Below are positions 24,348 through 38,279 of a stretch of DNA of 64,000 bases, piece after piece; position 1 is the first letter of the stretch; each line of letters begins with the position of its first letter. The stretch comes from Manis javanica. Lineage: Eukaryota > Chordata > Mammalia > Pholidota > Manidae. The notes under the pieces are model-generated. The model was not told the DNA's origin. It saw only the letters and a list, made by a program, of their open reading frames with translations, and did not search any database. Both the position numbers and the translations under genes were made by a program. The stretch is taken from assembly GCF_040802235.1 (NCBI RefSeq), contig NC_133165.1, forward strand, positions 44,343,629 to 44,407,628, in the 5' to 3' direction.

Positions 24348-24365
24348 GTCCCTGTTGGGGCGCCA
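24348..24365 (-). other. tRNA-Lys-type primer binding site
   Basis: The minus strand reads TGGCGCCCCAACAGGGAC, two bases after the 5' LTR. It is complementary to the 3' end of tRNA-Lys(UUU) with one mismatch. Confidence 0.85.
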
Positions 24366-24367
24366 CT

Positions 24368-24754
24368 TGTCGGCCTCCTCCCTGTGTCCAGCCCGCAGAT
24401 AGAGGAGGCGATGTGATGAGATATCAAAGACCTGAGTAGGCCAGCCAGGGGACTCAAGGCATACCAGCTCAAGAGTGTTGCTGGAAAGGCACCTCTCATA
24501 TTTATTGATCAGGCATCACATTCTTGAGTGGGTTAACAAGTTTCTAGACACAATGATTAACATGCTTTACTACAGGAATGTAATTGCCTCCAGGTCGCTA
24601 GGGCAAGACGTCCCTGGTGCCAGGCAATGAGGGGGTAGAGATAACAAGAAACAGATCTCAGTTCATATTTAGTGAGCTGCGCCATGCACCACAGATAACA
24701 AGGAAGGCAAACAATTCCCACAGAAAAAGAATGATCTATGGATGGCAACCCACA
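24368..24754 (-). repeat. 5' LTR of class II provirus
   Basis: 387 bases with TG...CA ends, the partner of 17647-18032, followed by the second ATATAG (24755-24760). Confidence 0.9.
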
Positions 24755-27700
24755 ATATAGCAATCTGGGCCTGTTTAAAGAAGAAAGAACAATCCCAAAT
24801 GAATAGTCTAAAGTTACAATTATTGAAACCAGAAAAAGAAGAACAAATGAGGCCCAAAGACAGCAGAAGGAGGAACATAATAAAGATCAGAGAAGAAATA
24901 AAATTGGGAAGAATAAAACAATAGAAAAAATCAATGAAACCAAGAGCTGGTTCTTTGAGAAAATAAAAAAAATAGATAAAACCCTAGCCAGAATCTACAC
25001 ACATAAACAGAATCAGAAATGAGAAAGGAAAAATCACAACAGACCCCACAGAAATACAAAGAATTATTAGAGAATACTATTAAAATTTACATGCTAACAA
25101 ACTGGATAACCAAGAAGAAATGGACGACTTCCTAGAAAAATACAATCTTCTAAGACTGAACCAGGAAGAAACAGAAAATCTAAACAGACCAATTACCAGC
25201 AATGAAATTGAATCAGTAATCAAAAAATACCCAAGAACAAAACCCCTGGGCAAGATGGATTCGCTGCTGAATTTTATCAGACATATAGAGAAGACATAAT
25301 ACCCATTGTCCTTAAAGTTTCCCAAAACGTAGAAGAGGAGGGAATACTTCCAAACTCATTCTATGAAGCCAGCACCACCTTAATACCAAAACCAGACAAA
25401 GACCCCACAAAAAAAAAAGAAAATTACAGACCAATATCCCTGATGAACATAGATGCAAAAACACTCAACAAAATATTAGAAAAAATGAATTAAAAAATAC
25501 ATCAAGACGGTCATACACCACAATCATGTGGGATTCATCTCAGTCATGCAAGGATGGTACAACATTCGAAAATCCATCAACATCATCCACCACATCAACA
25601 AAAAGAAAGACAAAAACCACATGATCATCTCCATAGACACTGAAAAAGCATTTGATAAAATTCAACATGCATTCATGATAAAAACTCTCAAGAAAATGGG
25701 TATAGAGGGCAAGTACCTCAACATAATAAAGGCCATATTTGACAAACCCACAGCCAACATCATACTGAACAGCAAGAAGCTGAAAGCTTTTCACCTAAGA
25801 TTGGGAACAAGACAGGGATGCCCACTCTCCCCACTGTTACTCAACATAGTACTGGAAGTCCTAGCCATGGCAATCAGACAAAACAAAGAAATACAAGGCA
25901 TCCAGATTGGTAAAGAAGAAGTCAAACCAACACTATTTGCAGATGACATGATACTGTACATAAAAAACCCTAAAGACTCGACTCCAAAACTACTAGAACT
26001 AATATCTGAATTCAGCAAAGTTGCAGGATACAAAATTAATACACAGAAATCTGTTGCATTCCTATACACTAATGATGAACTAGCAGAAAGAGAAATCAGG
26101 AAAACAATTCCATTCACAATTGCATCAAAAATAATAAAATACCTAGAAATAAACCTAACCAAGCAAGTGAAAGACCTATACCCTGAAAACTACAAGACAC
26201 TCTTAAGAGAAATTAAAGAGGACACTAACAAATAGAAAGTCATCCCATACTCTTGGCTAGGAAGAATTAATATTGTCAAAATGGCCATCCTGCCTAAAGC
26301 AACCTACAGATTCAATGCAATCCCTATCAAAATACCAACAGCATTCTTCAATGAATTGTAACCAATAGTTCTAAAATTCATATGGAACCACAAAAGACCC
26401 CAAATAACCAAACCAATCCTGAGAAGGAAAACCAAAGCAGGGGGGATGTTGCTTGCCAACTTTAAACTCTACTACAAAGCCACAGTAATCAAGACAATTT
26501 GATACTGGCACAAGAACAGACCCACAGACCAGTGGAACAGAATAGAGACTCCAGATATTAACCCAAACATATATGGTCAATAAATATACAATAAAGGAGC
26601 CATGGACATACAATGGGGAAATAGCCTCTTCAACAGCTGGTGTTGGCAAAACTGGACAGGTACATGTAAGAAAATGAAACTGGGCCATTGTCTAACCCCA
26701 TACACTAAATTAAATTCGAAATGGACCAAAGACCTGAATGTAAGTCATGAAACCATAAAATTCTTAGGAAAGAACATAGGCAAAAATCTCTTAGACATAA
26801 ACATGAGCAACATCTTCATGACATATCTCCCTGGGCAAGGGAAACAAAAAGGAAAAATGAATAAGTGGGACTATATCAAGCTGAGAAGCTACTGTACAGC
26901 AAAGGACACCATCAATAGAACAAAAAGGCATCCTATAGTATGGGCGAATATATTCATAAATGACAAATCCAATAAAGGGTTGACATCCAAAATATATAAT
27001 GAGCTCATGCACCCCAACAAACAAAAAGCAAATAATCCAATTTTAAAAAATGGGTCCAGGATCTGAACAGACACTTCTCCAAAGAAGAAATTCAGATGTC
27101 CAACAGGCATATGAAAAGATGCTCCACATCGCTAGTCATCATAGAAATGCAAATTAAAACCACAATGAGATATTATCTCACACCAGTTAGGATGGCCACC
27201 ATCCAAAAGAAAAACAACAAATGTTGGTGTAGATGTGGAGAAAGGGGAACCCTCATACACTACTGGTGGAAATGTAAATTAGTTCAACCACTGTGGAAAG
27301 CAGTATGGAGGGTTCCTCAAAAAACTAAAAATAGAAATACCATTTGACCCAGGAATTCCCCTTCTATGAATTTACCCTAAGAATGCAGAAGCCCAGTTTG
27401 AAAAAGACATATGCACCCCTATGCTTATTGCAGCACCACTTACAATAGCCAAGAAATGGAGGCAACCTAAGTGTCCATCAGTACATGAATGGATAAAGAA
27501 AATGTGGTACATATATACATAATAGAATATTATTCAGCCATAGGAAGAAAACAAATCCTACCATTTGTAGCAACATAGATGGAGTAGAGTGCATTATGCT
27601 CAGTGAAATAAGCCAGGTGGAAAAAGACAAGTATCAAATGATTTCACTCATCTGTGGAGTATAAGAACAAAGAAAAAAATTGAAGTAACAAAACCGCAGC

Positions 27701-30589
27701 AGAATCACAGAACCTAAGAATGGACTAACCCGTTACCAAAGGGAAAGGGACTGGGGAGGATATGTGGGAGGGAGGGATAAAGGGGAAAAGGGGGGCATTA
27801 CTATTAGCAGTCATATTGTAGGGGGAGTACTGGGGAGGGCTGTACAACAGAGAGAAGACAAGTAGTTACTCTATAGCATCTCACTATGCTGATGGATAGT
27901 GACTATAATGGGGTATGTGGGGCAGGACTTGGTGAAGGGGGAGTCTAGTAAACATAATGTTGCTCATGTAATTGTAGATTAATTATAGAAAAGAACTACC
28001 CAAGAACAAAACTCCTGGACCAGGTAGTTCCACTGCTGAATTTTATCTAACATTTAGTGAAGACCTAATGCCAATCCTCCTTAAAGTTTGCCAAAAAGTA
28101 GAAGAGGAGGGAATACTCCCAAACTCATTATATGAGGCCAGCAACATTCTATTACCAAAGCCAGGCAAAGACACCACAAAAAAGAAAATTACAAACCAAT
28201 ATCCATGATGAACATAAAAGCAAAAATACTCAACAAAATTTTAACAAACCAAATTCAAAAATACCTCAAAAAGATCAACCATCATGATCAAGTAGGATTT
28301 ATTCCAGTGAATGAAGGATGGTACAACACTCAAAAACCCATAAACATCATCCACCACATCAATAAAAAGGACAAACACCACATCATCATGTCCATAGATG
28401 CTAAAAAAGCAGTCGACAAAATTCAATATCTGTTCATGATAAAAACTCTCAACAAAATGGGTATAGATGTAACTCAACATAATAAAGATCATATATGACA
28501 AACCCACAGTCAACATCATACTTAACAGCAAGAAGCTGAAGGCCTTTCCTTAAAGAGCAGTAACAAGCCAAGGATGCACATTCTCCCCACTTTTATTCAA
28601 CATAGTTCTGGAGGTCCTAGCCATGGCAATCAGGCAACAGAAAAAAATAAAAGGCATCCAGATTGACAAGGAAGAGGTTAAACTGTCCCTGTTTGCAGAT
28701 GACATGATATTGTACTTAAAAAACCCTAAAGAATCCACTCCAAAACTCCTAGATCTAATATCTGAATTCAGCAAAGTTGCAGGATACAAAATTAATACAC
28801 AGAAATCTGCTGCATTCCTATACACTAATGATGAACTAGCAGAAAGAGAAATCAGGAAAACAATTCTATCCACAATTGCATCAAAAAGAATAAAATACCT
28901 AGGAATAAATCTAACCAAGGAAGTGAAAGACCTAGACTCTGAAAACTACAAGATACTCATGAGAGACATTAAAGAAGGTACCAATAAATGGAAACACATC
29001 CTGTGCTCATGGATAGGAAGAATTAATATTGTCAAAATTGCCATCCTGCCCAAGGCAATTTACAGATTCAGTGAAATCCCTTTCAAAATCCCTATCAGCA
29101 ATGTTGTTCAATAAATTAGATCAAATAATCCTAAAATTCATATGAAACCATGAAAGACACCAAATAGCCAAAGCAATCCTGAGAAAGAATAATTAAGCTC
29201 GGGGAATTAGTCTCCCTGACTTCAAGCTCTACTACAAAGCTCCAGTAATCAGTACTGGCATACGGACAGATCCATAGATCAATGAAACAGAATAGAGAGC
29301 CCAAATATAAACTCTTGCATATATGGTCAATGAATATATGATAAAGGATCCAGGAATATACAATGGGAGAAAGTCTCTTCAATAACTGGTGTTGGGAAAA
29401 CTAGACAGTTACATGAAAGAGAATATAACTGGATTACTGTCTAATTGCATATAGAAAAGTAAAATCAACGTGGATTAAAGACACAAATTGAGACAAGAAA
29501 CCATAAAACTCTTAGAAGGAAACATAGGCAAAAATCTTTTGAACATAAGCATGAACCATTTTTTCCTGGACACATCGCCTCAGGCAAAGGAAACAAAATA
29601 AAAAATGAACAAGTGGGACTACATTAAACAAAAAAAAACTATACAGCAAAGGACAACATCAACAAAACAAAAAGGCAACCTACAACATGGAAGAATATAT
29701 TCATAAATAATTTATCCAATAACAGTTAACATTCCCAATATATAATGAAGTCATACAACTCAACACCAAGAGAAAAGAAATAACCCAATTAAAATATGGA
29801 CAGACAGACATTTTTCCAAAGAAGAAATATAAACAGCCAACAGGCACATGAAAAGATGCTCCACATCACCAATCATCAGGAAAATGCACATCAAAATCAT
29901 AATGAGATATCACCTCACAACAGTTTGAATGGCCACTATACAAAAGACAAGAAATAACAAGTGTTGGTGAGAATGTGGATTATGAACCCACCTACACTTT
30001 TGGTGGGAATGTCAATTGGTGCAGCCACTATGGAAAGCATTATGGAGTTTCCTCAAAAAACTAAAAATGGTGGATTAAAGATGGCGACATGAGAGGTGAA
30101 ACAGAGACCTCCTCCTAAAACCACATATAAAATGAAAATATAATTAATACAACTAATCCTGAAAGAGCAACAGGAAAGAAGGCTGCACCAGACTGCATAC
30201 ACCTGGAGAAAAGAGCAGGGTAAAGTACCAAAGCTGTGACCCAGTGGGACTCAAGCCCTTCCCCCACCCCAGCTCACCACCAGGATGAAGAGAAACAGAG
30301 CAGGGAGGGAGTGGAGGCCTGGGACTGCTGAACACTGAGCCCTGGAGATCTGCTCTGGGAGCATGAACCTGCATTGCATGGTGCTCTGGTGATTTAGTGC
30401 AGTTGGGAAACTAAGACAGGTGGAACACCTGGAGAGATGGAGAGATTCCAGCTGCTTGTGGAAAACAGGGATTGACATCCAGCTGATCTGGGTGGGCAGT
30501 CTGAGAGACTTCCTAAAGCAAGAGGGTTGCTAAGGGGGTAAGGATTTCACAGAGCTTACTGCTCAGGAGAAAGGACAGGTAGACAAAAT

Positions 30590-30705
30590 TGTCTCCAAAT
30601 GGAACAATATTCGTATTATAGGAGTACCAGAAGAAGAAGAGAAAGAAAAGGGGATAGAAAGTGTCATTGAGGAAGTAATTGTTGAAAACTTCCCCAATTC
30701 TCTGC
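30590..30705 (+). repeat. ORF1 piece duplicated in L1 5' UTR
   Basis: The run from ggaacaatattcgtattata to gaaaacttccccaa repeats 31430-31520 of the same element's ORF1, out of place within its 5' UTR. Confidence 0.7.
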
Positions 30706-31102
30706 CCTGCAGGTTGGGAACTTAAACAATCTTCAGGAGCCCCATCCCCCTGGCTGGCTACACAGCTCCAAGGCCCCCCTTCATGATATGAAGCCTGCTG
30801 TGTCTTCCTCCCAGCTAGCCTGTACCTGGCTCAAAAATGGCAGCCCCTGCCTGGTGTCAGGACAGCCAGAGGGTAGCCCCACCTACGGCAGCTATAAACA
30901 CAAAGCATAGAGGCTTACACCTGTGTGTTCAGCCCACTGGTTCTGGCAGTGGAGACAGGCATAATAGCCAGGAAACAGGAAACAGCTCTTTCCTCACCCC
31001 AGGCACCAGCACCACTCCCCTGCGACCCCCCGACATCACTCCAGGGACTGAGCAGCTCCAGAGAGTAGAGCTTCTGGGCACTAGAAGGCACCACATACAA
31101 AT

Positions 31103-31927
31103 ATGAAATGTCAAATAAACCTGGTTCAAAGCAAAATCTCAACACCAGAGAAAGGACTGAGTGAGACTGCATTAATAAATCTTCCTAAAAGAGATTTCAA
31201 AATAAATATCATAAACATGCTCATGGAGGTACAGAAATATAATCAAGAACTCAGGAATGAATTTAGGATGGAGATACAATTGTTGCACAATGGAAGGTAT
31301 TAAAAGCAGATTAAACTTGGTGGAGGAGATGATAAATGAAATAGAAACTAGAGAAGAGGAATACAAAGAAGCTCAGGTACAGAGAGAAAAAGGATCTCTA
31401 GGAATGAAAGAACTGTGTGACCAATACAAATAGAACAATATTCGTATTATAGGAGTACCAGAAGAAGAAGAGAAAAAGGGATAGAAAGTGTCATTGAGGA
31501 AGTAATTGCTGAAAACTTCCCCAATATGGGGAAGGAGATAGTCTCTCAGGCAATGGAGATGCACAGAACTCCCAACACAAGAGACCTAAGGAAGACAACA
31601 CCAAGACATATGGTAATTAAAATGGCAAATATCAAGGATAAGGACAGACTATTAAAAGCAGCGAGAGAGAGAAGTAAGAACACATACAAAGGAAAACCCA
31701 TCAGGCTATCATCAGACTTCTCAGCAGAAACCTTACAGGCCAGAAGGGAGGGACATGATATATTTAATGCAATGCAACAGAAGGGCCTCAAACTAAGAAT
31801 TCTTTATCCAGCAAGCTTATCATTTAAATTTGAAGGAGGGATTAAACAATTTTCAGATAAGCAAAAGCTGAGAGAATTTACCTTCCACAAACCATCTCTA
31901 CAGTGTATTTTGGAGGGACTGCTATAG
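31103..31927 (+). pseudogene. L1 ORF1 (ORF1p), disrupted
   Basis: ORF1p is the trimeric RNA-binding chaperone of L1. The start (31103-31303), an internal RRM-type stretch (NIRIIGVPEEEE-like, near 31435) and the C-terminal domain (31526-31927, ending LQCILEGLL) are recognisable. Frameshifts and stops between 31303 and 31526 break it. Confidence 0.8.
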
Positions 31928-32164
31928 ACGGAAGTGTTCCTAAGGTTTAATAGCTGTCACCAAGGGTAATAAAAAGGGGCAGACAAAGAGTACAGAAAAT
32001 TATACCTAATATATAAAGAATGGAGGATGAAAAAAAGGAGGGAAAAAAAAGAACCTTTAGATTGTGTTTGTAATGGCATACAGACCTAAATGAGTTAAGT
32101 TAGACTCTTAGATAGTAAGGAAGTTACCCTTGAACCTTTGGTAACCACGAATCCAAAGCCTGCA

Positions 32165-35100
32165 ATGGCAATAAGTACATACCTATTGATAATCACCCTA
32201 AATGTAAATAGTCTGAATGCACCAGTCAAAAGACACAGAGTCACTGAATGGATAAAAAAACAAGACCCAACTATATGCTGCCTATAAGAGACTCACTTCC
32301 AACCCAAAGACATAGACAGACTAAATGTGAAGGGATGGAAAAAGATATTTCATGCAACTAATAGGGAGAAAAAGCAGGTGTTGTAGTACTAGTATCAAAC
32401 CTAATAGACTTTAAAACAAAGAAAGTCACAAGAGACAAAGAAGGGCATTACATAATGATAAAAGGGTCAATCCAAGAAGAGGATATAACCATTATAAATA
32501 TCTGTGCACCCAACACAGGAGCACCAACATATGTGAAACAAATACTAACAGAATTAAAAGGGGAAATAGAATGCAATGCATTCATCCTAGGAGATTTCAA
32601 CACTGCACCCACTCCAAAGGACAGATCAACCAGAAAGAAAATAAGGAGACAGAGGCATTGAACAACACATTAGAACAGAGGGACCTAACAGACTTGTACA
32701 GAACTCTCCACCCCAAAGCAGCAGGATACACATTCTTCTCAAGTGCACATAGAACATTTTCAAGAATAGATCATATCCTAGGCCACAAAAAGAGACTCAG
32801 TAAATTCAAACAGATTGAAATTGTACCAACCCAATTCTCAGACCACAAAGGTATGACACTAGAAATAAATTATGTAAAGAAAACAAAAAAGCCCACAGAC
32901 ACATGAAGGCTTAACAACATGCTTCTAAATAACCAATGGATCAATGACCAAATAAAAACAGAGATCAAGCAATATATGGAGACAAATGATAACAATAATT
33001 CAACAATGCAAAAAACCTGTGGGATGCAGTGAAGGTGGTGCTAAGAGGGAAGTATACTGCAATGCAGGCCTACCTCAGGAAAGAAGAACAATCCCATATG
33101 AATAGTCTTAACTCACAATTAATGAAACTAGAAAAAGAAAAACAAATGAGGCCCAATGTTAGTAGAAGGAGGAACATAATAAAGATTAGAGCAGAAGTAA
33201 ATAAAATTGAGAAGAATAAAACAATAGAAAGAATAAATGCAAGCAGGAGCTGGTTCTTTGAGAAAATAAACAAAATAGATAAACCCCTAGCCAGACTTAT
33301 CCAAAAAAAATAGAGTCTACACCCATAAACAGAATCAGAAATGAGAAAGGAAAAATCACTACAGACACTACAGAAATACAAAGAATTATTAGAGAATACT
33401 ATGAAAATTTATATGCTAACAAACTGAATAACCTAGAAGAAATGGACAACTTTCTAGAAAAATACAATCTTCCAAGGCTGACCCAGAAAGAAACAGAAAA
33501 TCTGAACAGACCAATTACCAGCAATGAAATTGATTTGATAATAAAAAAACTACATAAGAACAAAATTCCTGGACCAGATGGCTTCACTGTTGAATTTTAT
33601 CAAACATTTAGTGAAGATCTAATAGCCATCTTCTTTAAAGTATTTCAAAAAGTAGAAGACGAAGGAATACTTCCAAACTCATTCTGTGAGGTCAGCATCA
33701 CCCTAATATCAAAACCAGGCAAAGACACCACAAAAAAAGAAAATTACAGACCAATATCCCTGACGAACATAGATGCAAAAATATTCCACAAAATATTAGC
33801 AACCCGAAGGCAAAAATAACTCAAAAAGATCATCCGGCATAATCATGTAGGATTTACTCTAGGGATGCAAGGATGGTAGAATATTAGAAAATCCATCAAC
33901 ATCATCCACCACATCAACAAAAAGAAGGACAAAAATCACATGATCATCTCCATAGATGCCAAAAAAGCATTGGACAAAATTCAACATCCATTCATGATAA
34001 AAACTCACAACAAAATGGGTATAGAGAGCTAGCACCTCAACATAATAAAAGCCATATATGCCAACCCACAGCCAACATCATACTTAACAGTGAGAAGCTG
34101 AAAGCCTTTCCTTTAAGATTGAGAACAAGATGAGGATGCCCACTTTCTCCACTTTTATTAAACGTAGTACTGGAGGTCCTCGCCATGGCAATCAAACAAC
34201 ACAAAGAAATAAAAAGCATCCAGATTGGTAAATAAGTTAAACAGTCACTGTTTGCAGATGACATGACATTGTACATTAAAAAAACCCTAAAGAATCCACT
34301 CCAAAACTATTAGATCTAATATCTGAATTCAGCAACGTTGCAGGATACAAAGTTAATACACAGAAATCTGTTGCACTCCTATGCACTAATGATGAACTAA
34401 CAGAAAGAGAAATCAGGAAAACAATTCCACTCACAATTGCATTAAAAAGAATAAAATACCTAGGAATAAACCTAACCAAAGAAGTGAAAGACCTATACTC
34501 TGGAAACTACAACACACTCATGAGAGAAATTAAAGAAGATACCAATAAATGGAAACACATCCCATGCTCATGGATAGGAAGAATTAATATTCTCAAAATG
34601 GCCATCCTGCCTAGAGAAATCTACAGATTCAATGCAATCCCTATTAAAATACCAACAGCATTCTTCAACGAGCTAGAGAAAATAATTCTAAAATTTACAT
34701 GGAACCACAAAAGACCCCAAATAGCCAAAGCAATCCTGAGAAGAAAGAATAAAGTGTTGGGATATTACACTTCTTGACTTCAAGCTCTACTACAAAGCCA
34801 CATTAATCAAGACAGTTTGGTACTTGGCACACGAACAGACCCATAGACCAATGGAACAGACTAGAGAGCTCAGATATAAACCCAAGTATAAATGGTCAAT
34901 TAATATATGATACAGGAGCCATGGACATACAATGGGAAAATGACAGCCTCTTCAACAGCTGGTGTTGGCAAAAATGGACAGCTACATGCAAGAGAATGAA
35001 ATGGATTATTTTCTATCCCCATACACAAAAGTAAACTTGAAATGGATCAAAGACCTGAATGTAAGTCATGAAACCATAAAACTCTTAGAAGATAACATAA

Positions 35101-36020
35101 GCAAAAACTCCTGAATATAAACATAAGCAACTTTTTTCTGAATGCATGTCCTTAAGAAAGGGAAACAAAAGTAAAAATGAACACATTGGACTACATTAAA
35201 CTTAAAAGCTTCTGTACAGTAAAGAACACCATCAGCAGAACAAAAAGGCATCCTACAGTATGGGAGAATATATTTGTAAATGACATATCTGACAAGGGGT
35301 TAACATCCAAAATATATAAAGAACTCACATGCCTCAACACCCAAATAGCAAATAATCCAATTTAAAAATGGGCAGAGGATCAACAAACAAAAAACAAGTA
35401 ATCCAATTAAAAAATGGGTCCAGGATCTGAACAGACACTTCTCCAAAAAAGATATTCAGATGGCCAACAGACACATGAAAAGATGCTCCACATAACTAGT
35501 CATCAGAGAAATGCAAATTAAAACCACAATGATATATCACCTCACACCAGTAAGGACGGCCACCATCCAAAAGACAAACAACAACAAATGTTGGCGAGGT
35601 TGTGAAGAAAGGAGAACCCTCCTACACTGCTGGTGGGAATGTAAATTAGTTCAACCATTGTGGAAAGAAGTATGGAGGCTCCTCAAAATGCTCAAAATAG
35701 ACATACCATTTGACCCAGAAATTCCACTTCTAGGAATTTACCCTAAGAATGCCACACCCAAGTTTGAAAAAGGCATATGCACCCCTATGTTTATGGCAGC
35801 ACTATATACAATAGCCAAGAAATGGAAGCAACCTAAATGTCCATCAGTAGATGAATGGATAAAGAAGATGTGGTACATATACAGAATGTAATATTATTCA
35901 GCTATAAGAAGAAAACAATCCTACCATTTGCAACAACAATGATTGAGCTAGAGGGTATTATGCTCAGTGAAATAAGCCAGATGGAGAAAGACAAGTATCA
36001 AATGATTTCACTCATATGTG
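32165..36020 (+). pseudogene. L1 ORF2 (endonuclease-RT), disrupted
   Basis: Endonuclease pieces (32455-32906, with the DHKGM motif), pre-RT region (33029-33313, 33442-33819), RT (FADD near 34250, frame broken) and the Cys-rich C-terminal region (35511-35891, [18 protein letters not shown]) follow in order. Numerous frame breaks. A short repeat of the ccaattaaaaaatgggt segment occurs at 35350-35425. Confidence 0.85.
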
Positions 36021-36349
36021 GAGTATAAGAACAAAGAAAAATGGAAGGAACAAAACAGCAGCAGAATCACAGAACCCAAGAATGGACTAACAGTTACCAA
36101 AGGGAAAGGGACTGGGGGGATAGGTGGGAAGGGAGGGAAAGGGTGGGGGAAAAGAAAGGGGGCATTACGATTAGCATGTATAATGTATGGGGGGAGCATG
36201 CGGAGGGCTGTGCAACACAGTGAAGACAAATAGTGATTCTACAGCATCTTACTATGCTGCTGGACAAGGACTGTAATGGGGTGTGGGGTGGGGAACTTGG
36301 TGAAGGGAGGAGCCTAATAAACATAATGTTCATCGTTTAATTGTAGATT

Positions 36350-37320
36350 AATAATAACAAAAAAATGGGCAGGGGATATGAACAGACAATTCTCCAAAGA
36401 AGAAATTCAGATGGCTAACAGGCACATGAAAAGGTGTTCCACATCACTAATTATCAGGGAAATGCAAATAAAAACCACAATGAGATATCACTTCACACCA
36501 GTTAGGATGGCCAGTATAGAAAAGACTAAGAAAAACAAATGCTGGCGAGGATATGGAAAAAGGGGAACCCTCCTACGCTGCTGGTGGGAATGTAAGCTAA
36601 TTCAACCATTGTGGATAGCAATATGGAGGTTCCTCAAAAAACTAAAAATAGAAATACCATTTGACCTGGGAATTCCACTCCTAGGAATTTACCCAAAGAA
36701 TATAATTTCTCAGATTCAAAAAGATATATGCACCCCTATGTTTATTGCAGCACTATTTATAATAGCTAAGATATGAAAGCAAGCTAAGTGTCCATCAGTA
36801 CATGAATGTATAAAGAAGATGTGGTACTTATACACAATGGAATCCTACTCAGCCATAAGAAAGAAACAAATTCTACAATTTGCAAGAACATGGATGGAGC
36901 TGGAAGATATTATGCTTAGTGAAATTAGCTGGGCGGAGAAAGACAAGTATCAAAAGATTTCCCTCATTTGTGGAGTATAACAACAAAGCAAAACTGAAGG
37001 AACAAAGCAGCAATAGACTCACAGACTCCAAGAAAGGGCTAGCGGTAACCAAAGGGGAAGGGGAGAGGAGGGTGAGTAGGGAGAAAGGAGATTCAGGGGC
37101 ATTATGATTGGCACACATGGTGTGAGGGGATCAGGGGAAAGAGTGTAGCACAGAGAAGGCAAATAGTGACTCTGTGGCATCTTACTACACTGATGGGCAG
37201 TGACTGCAATGGGATATGGGGGGGACATGATAACAGGGGTGATTGTAATAACCACATTGTTTTTTCATGTGAAACTTCATAAGATACCTCCAATAATACC
37301 TTAATAAAATAAAACAAAAA
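36350..37320 (+). mobile_element. L1 3'-end fragment
   Basis: It begins in ORF2 (aaaaaatgggcaggggatatgaacag), reads the C-terminal domain (36378-36776) and a 3' UTR of a different type from the L1 before it, and ends in an A-rich stretch near 37318. It joins the preceding L1 at an A-run without a separate target duplication. Confidence 0.7.
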
Positions 37321-37321
37321 C

Positions 37322-38279
37322 ACTACTCTACAAGAAGATATGTCAAAGAAATAATCAATCCTCCCATGTTTCCTTCCATATGCTACATCTGTAGCTTTTC
37401 TTCTCTCTTCCTAATTACAACCCTTAAATAGAATTCGTGCCTCATATCGAATTTACCGAGTATCATAATTCCTCCAGGTGGTAAAGATACCTCGAGACAA
37501 GTGCTGGGCATAGAAGCCACAGGGCATAAATCTGCAAAGAAGTAAAAAGCTAACCTTTGCAAACAATATGGCTTCTCTCTCACTTACCAACTTTACATTT
37601 CCCTGTATAGCCCCGGAAGATGACTGGTTAGCCAGAGACGGGTAAGATTCCTCAAGGGAGGAACAACCTAAGACAGGCACAGTCGCAGGGGAGCCATCAG
37701 GTGAGAATTTGGGGATCAACAGAGGTGAGGCTCAGAACCTCACCCCCCCTGCTTTGAGAGAAATCTTCTGCATCCGTGGATGTTTTGCTGCCCTTGTCTA
37801 GCCTGGATTAATACTTAGTCCATAGGCACACACCTGATCATCTGATCATCTACATTTGCCCTCTTACAGCACTAAACTATGTTTTCTACCTTTATCTTGC
37901 ATCTACCTACCACTTTAGCATTTTATTAAAAATAAAAATAATAATAAAGGGAGAAATGTGGGATCAACATATAAATCAAGTACAAAAATCAAACGAATAT
38001 TCATATTTGACCTGATTGTTTATAGTTCATAATGCGTGATCAAAACCGAAAGTTTCTGTGATGAATGCCCTTGTACTGTTCACCATGTAAGAATTTATTC
38101 ACTATGTAAGAATTCGTTCATCATGTAAGAACTTGTCCGTTATGCTTCAGAAGATTGGAGACTGACGAGAATTAGACTTGAGATGGATTAATGATTGTAC
38201 ATTGAGCATTGACCCCCCTATACTGAATTTTATTATTGTTAACAACCATTTGATCAATAAATATGAGAGATGCCCTCTC
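37322..38279 (+). mobile_element. Class II ERV 3' end with LTR (third copy)
   Basis: Nearly identical to 47385-48351. It includes the region after env, a polypurine tract (aaagggagaaa, just before 37957), the LTR from TGTGGGATCAAC (37957) and the signal gatcaataaatatgagag. It stops where poly(A) begins, the same 3' end as the copy at 48351. Confidence 0.8.

Larger units (their letters stand above)
17647..24754 (-). mobile_element. Class II (beta-like) endogenous provirus
   Basis: On the minus strand the order is 5' LTR (24368-24754), tRNA-Lys-type primer site (24348-24365), small gag/pro remnant, RT remnant (23640-23990), a long AT-rich module with an L1 inside (20370-23300), integrase (19808-20350), env (18544-19794), polypurine tract and 3' LTR (17647-18032). 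The 6-bp duplication, Lys primer site and integrase/env type agree on class II. gag is nearly absent, and RNase H and the integrase N-terminus are replaced by non-coding sequence. By hand alignment the LTRs differ at about 30 of 386 positions (near 8%), an old insertion. Confidence 0.85.
16357..27991 (+). mobile_element. L1, plus strand, split by a class II provirus
   Basis: The left part (16357-17646) starts at the end of ORF1 and runs into the ORF2 endonuclease (16915-17445). The right part resumes exactly at the duplicated ATATAG (24755) and holds the rest of ORF2 (for example 25528-26235 with FADD, 26602-27066) and the 3' UTR to about 27991. The original ORF2 ATG is changed (near 16760) and many stops and frameshifts follow. 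5'-truncated and inactive. Confidence 0.85.

Noticed and set aside
36008-36333. Overlapping short frames in both strands
   Set aside because: They come from the G-rich polypurine tract in the L1 3' UTR, which gives low-complexity open frames.
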